Below, piece after piece: positions 5,280 through 7,013 of a stretch of 7,013 bases of DNA. The translations under genes and the position numbers were made by a program. Positions within the stretch are counted from its first letter, which is position 1. The number at the start of each line of letters is the position of its first letter. The notes under the pieces are model-generated. The model saw only the letters and a list, made by a program, of their open reading frames with translations. It had not been told where the DNA came from and searched no databases. Source of the stretch: UBA1038 sp964481445 (GTDB lineage: Bacteria; Bacillota; Clostridia; Christensenellales; Aristaeellaceae); NCBI GenBank assembly GCA_964481445.1, contig CAYZTQ010000096.1, forward strand, positions 1 through 7,013, written 5' to 3'.

Positions 5280-6987
5280 AACGCTCAGCGCGCAGCTGAA
5301 AGCCGGCTTTTACCGCGGCAACCGGGCAAACCTCGCGCTGGCGGCTGTTGGCGTGGTGGTATCCTCCTCGCTCAACCTGATCCTTTCGTGGATCCTTCAG
5401 CAGCTGATTGACACGGCCTCCGGCCATGCCGGCGCCTACGCGCTGGATACGCTGGCCTGTATCAGCGGGGGTTTCATTCTGCTGTGCCTCGCGGCCTCGC
5501 TGATCGACTATGTGTCGCTGCCGCGTTTTATCGAGCGCGCGCTGCGCCAGTATAAGGAGCTTGCCTTCCGAAGGCTGACCGAAAAGAGCATCGCCAGCTT
5601 CCGGCAGGAGGATACCGCCGCCTATCTGTCGGCGCTGACCAACGACGCGGGCGTCATCGAGGCGGACTATCTGTCGCGGCAGCTGGACATGGCGGGGAAG
5701 CTGCTGACCTTTTTGGGCGCGCTGGGGCTGATGCTGTACTATTCGCCGCTGATGACGGCGATTGCCGCCGGGTTTACTGTGCTGCCGCTGATCGCCTCGC
5801 TTCTGACGGGCAGCCGCCTTGCCGATGCCGAAAAGCGCGTGTCCGACCGCAACAGGGAGTTTACCGCCGCGCTGACGGACTGCCTCGGCGGCTTTTCGGT
5901 GGTCAAGAGCTTTCAGGCGGAAAAGGAGATTTTTCAACTGTTCTGCACCATCAACCGGCAGCTGGAGGGGGAAAAGTTTACAAAGCGCCGCATCAAGATT
6001 CTGGTCGGTATGATCGGCTCGGCCGCGGGCATCATCGCCCAGATGGGCGTGTTTGTGACAAGCACCTGGCTGTCGCTTTCGGGCTTTGGGCTGACGCCCG
6101 GCATGATCATCGTGTTTGTCAACCTGATGAACTTCATGATCCAGCCGGTCGCGGAGCTGCCGGGCCTGCTCGCCTCCAGAAGGGCCGCCGCGGGGCTGGT
6201 GGACAAGCTGGCCGCCGCCCTTGAGAAGGAGAGCGGAAGCGCGGGCGGCGAGCGCCTTGCGCGGCTTGAACAGGGCATCGGGTTTGAGGATGTTTCCTTC
6301 AGCTATGAGGGGGAGCGCTGCGCGCTCAGCCACATCAGCCTGTCTTTTGCGGCGGGGCGGGCCTATGCCATCGTGGGCGGCAGCGGCAGCGGCAAATCCA
6401 CCCTGCTGAATCTCTTGACCGGCGCGGCCGGGCAGGGCTACAGCGGCCGCATCCTGCTGGACGGCAAAGAGCTGAGAGAAATCAGCGCGGAGTCTCTGTT
6501 TGGCGCGCTCTCGGTCATACAGCAGAATGTGTTTGTGTTCAACGCCTCCATTCGTGACAACATCACCCTGTTCCGCGATTTTCCGGACGCGGAGGTGGAG
6601 GAGGCAATCCGCCGGGCGCGCCTTGAGGGGCTGCTTGCCCGCCGAGGGGAAGACGAGCTGTGCGGCGAGAGTGGCAAGGCCCTTTCGGGCGGCGAGCGGC
6701 AGAGGGTGTCCATCGCCCGGGGATTGCTCAAAAAGGCTTCCATCCTGATCGCGGACGAGGCCACCGCCTCGCTGGACGCTGAGACGGCGCATCAGGTCGT
6801 CAGCGACCTGCTGGGTCTTGAAGGCACCACCCGCCTGATCGTGACCCATACGCTGGACGCGGGGCTGCTCAGGCGCTGCGACGGCATCATCGCGCTCAGG
6901 GACGGGGCCGTGGCCGAGCAGGGCGGCTTTGACGAGCTGATGGAGAAGAAGGGCTATTTCTACGCGCTTTATACGGTATCTCACTGA
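5269..6987 (+). CDS. ABC exporter half-transporter (fused membrane domain and ATPase)
   Basis: The protein has 572 residues, normal for a type IV (ABCB-like) exporter half that works as a dimer in the cytoplasmic membrane. Six hydrophobic segments can be placed at about 21-41, 60-82, 142-158, 160-180, 244-266 and 276-297. The ATPase domain has A-loop Tyr346 (SFSYEGER), Walker A GGSGSGKST (370-378), Q-loop IQQNVFVFN (417-425), signature LSGGERQR (472-479), Walker B ILIADEATASLD (492-503) with Glu497, and H-loop His527 (VTHTLD). All catalytic residues are present, in contrast to the degenerate ABC protein at 1007-2014. There is no N-terminal peptidase domain, so it is not a C39-type bacteriocin processor. 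It shares an operon with the XRE regulator. The substrate is unknown: drug, peptide or lipid export are all possible, and a heterodimer partner could lie beyond the right edge. Confidence 0.93.
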   Translation: MRNETLSAQLKAGFYRGNRANLALAAVGVVVSSSLNLILSWILQQLIDTASGHAGAYALDTLACISGGFILLCLAASLIDYVSLPRFIERALRQYKELAFRRLTEKSIASFRQEDTAAYLSALTNDAGVIEADYLSRQLDMAGKLLTFLGALGLMLYYSPLMTAIAAGFTVLPLIASLLTGSRLADAEKRVSDRNREFTAALTDCLGGFSVVKSFQAEKEIFQLFCTINRQLEGEKFTKRRIKILVGMIGSAAGIIAQMGVFVTSTWLSLSGFGLTPGMIIVFVNLMNFMIQPVAELPGLLASRRAAAGLVDKLAAALEKESGSAGGERLARLEQGIGFEDVSFSYEGERCALSHISLSFAAGRAYAIVGGSGSGKSTLLNLLTGAAGQGYSGRILLDGKELREISAESLFGALSVIQQNVFVFNASIRDNITLFRDFPDAEVEEAIRRARLEGLLARRGEDELCGESGKALSGGERQRVSIARGLLKKASILIADEATASLDAETAHQVVSDLLGLEGTTRLIVTHTLDAGLLRRCDGIIALRDGAVAEQGGFDELMEKKGYFYALYTVSH

Positions 6988-7013
6988 TATTTATTCAACT
7001 TGCTGACAATTCA

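Noticed and set aside
5143..6984. Long open frame on the minus strand opposite the ABC exporter (613 codons)
   Set aside because: It lies antisense to a protein with every ABC motif intact. Its translation is rich in Arg, Gln, Ala and His without domains, as expected from GC-biased codons read backwards.
6988..7013. TGACA within the final bases as a -35 box of a downstream gene
   Set aside because: The window ends before any -10 box could be seen, so it cannot be supported.

Overview
This is a GC-rich window that looks like a member of the Clostridia (Bacillota). The signs are strong purine-rich ribosome binding sites, an XRE regulator with a C-terminal helical domain placed directly in front of an ABC exporter, a MurG resembling Bacillota forms, and a NYN/LOTUS protein. 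The genus cannot be read from the sequence. There are five complete protein genes and one partial one, almost gapless, with no RNA gene, insertion sequence or CRISPR array.

Left half, minus strand (about 4061 down to 1): a promoter near 4032-4061 appears to drive a tight four-gene run. In transcription order it contains: (1) a LabA-like NYN-domain protein with two tandem OST-HTH/LOTUS domains; (2) a family 2 polyprenyl-phosphate-type glycosyltransferase with two C-terminal membrane helices; (3) a full-length but catalytically degenerate ABC ATPase with a MalK/PotA-type C-terminal domain; (4) MurG, cut by the left window edge. The first gap is 11 bases and the next two junctions are 4-base stop/start overlaps (ATGA and GTGA), so translation is probably coupled. 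Two of the four genes act on undecaprenyl-linked sugars, which gives the operon an envelope theme. The NYN/LOTUS protein and the dead ABC protein are the unexpected members.

Middle (3966-4202): a divergent intergenic region. It holds the minus-strand promoter, an 8-bp perfect hairpin just ahead of the preferred start of the NYN gene, repeated ATACC-type half sites, a 14-bp perfect palindrome inside a candidate plus-strand promoter, and a strong Shine-Dalgarno sequence.

Right half, plus strand (4203-6987): an XRE-family regulator with an all-helical, TPR-like C-terminal region, overlapped by 11 bases by an intact ABC exporter half-transporter with all catalytic motifs present. This looks like a self-contained regulator/exporter pair. 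Its substrate cannot be read from the sequence. The last 26 bases hold nothing identifiable.

The strongest candidate for something undescribed is the degenerate ABC protein embedded between two lipid-linked-sugar glycosyltransferases and expressed with a NYN/LOTUS RNA-binding protein.
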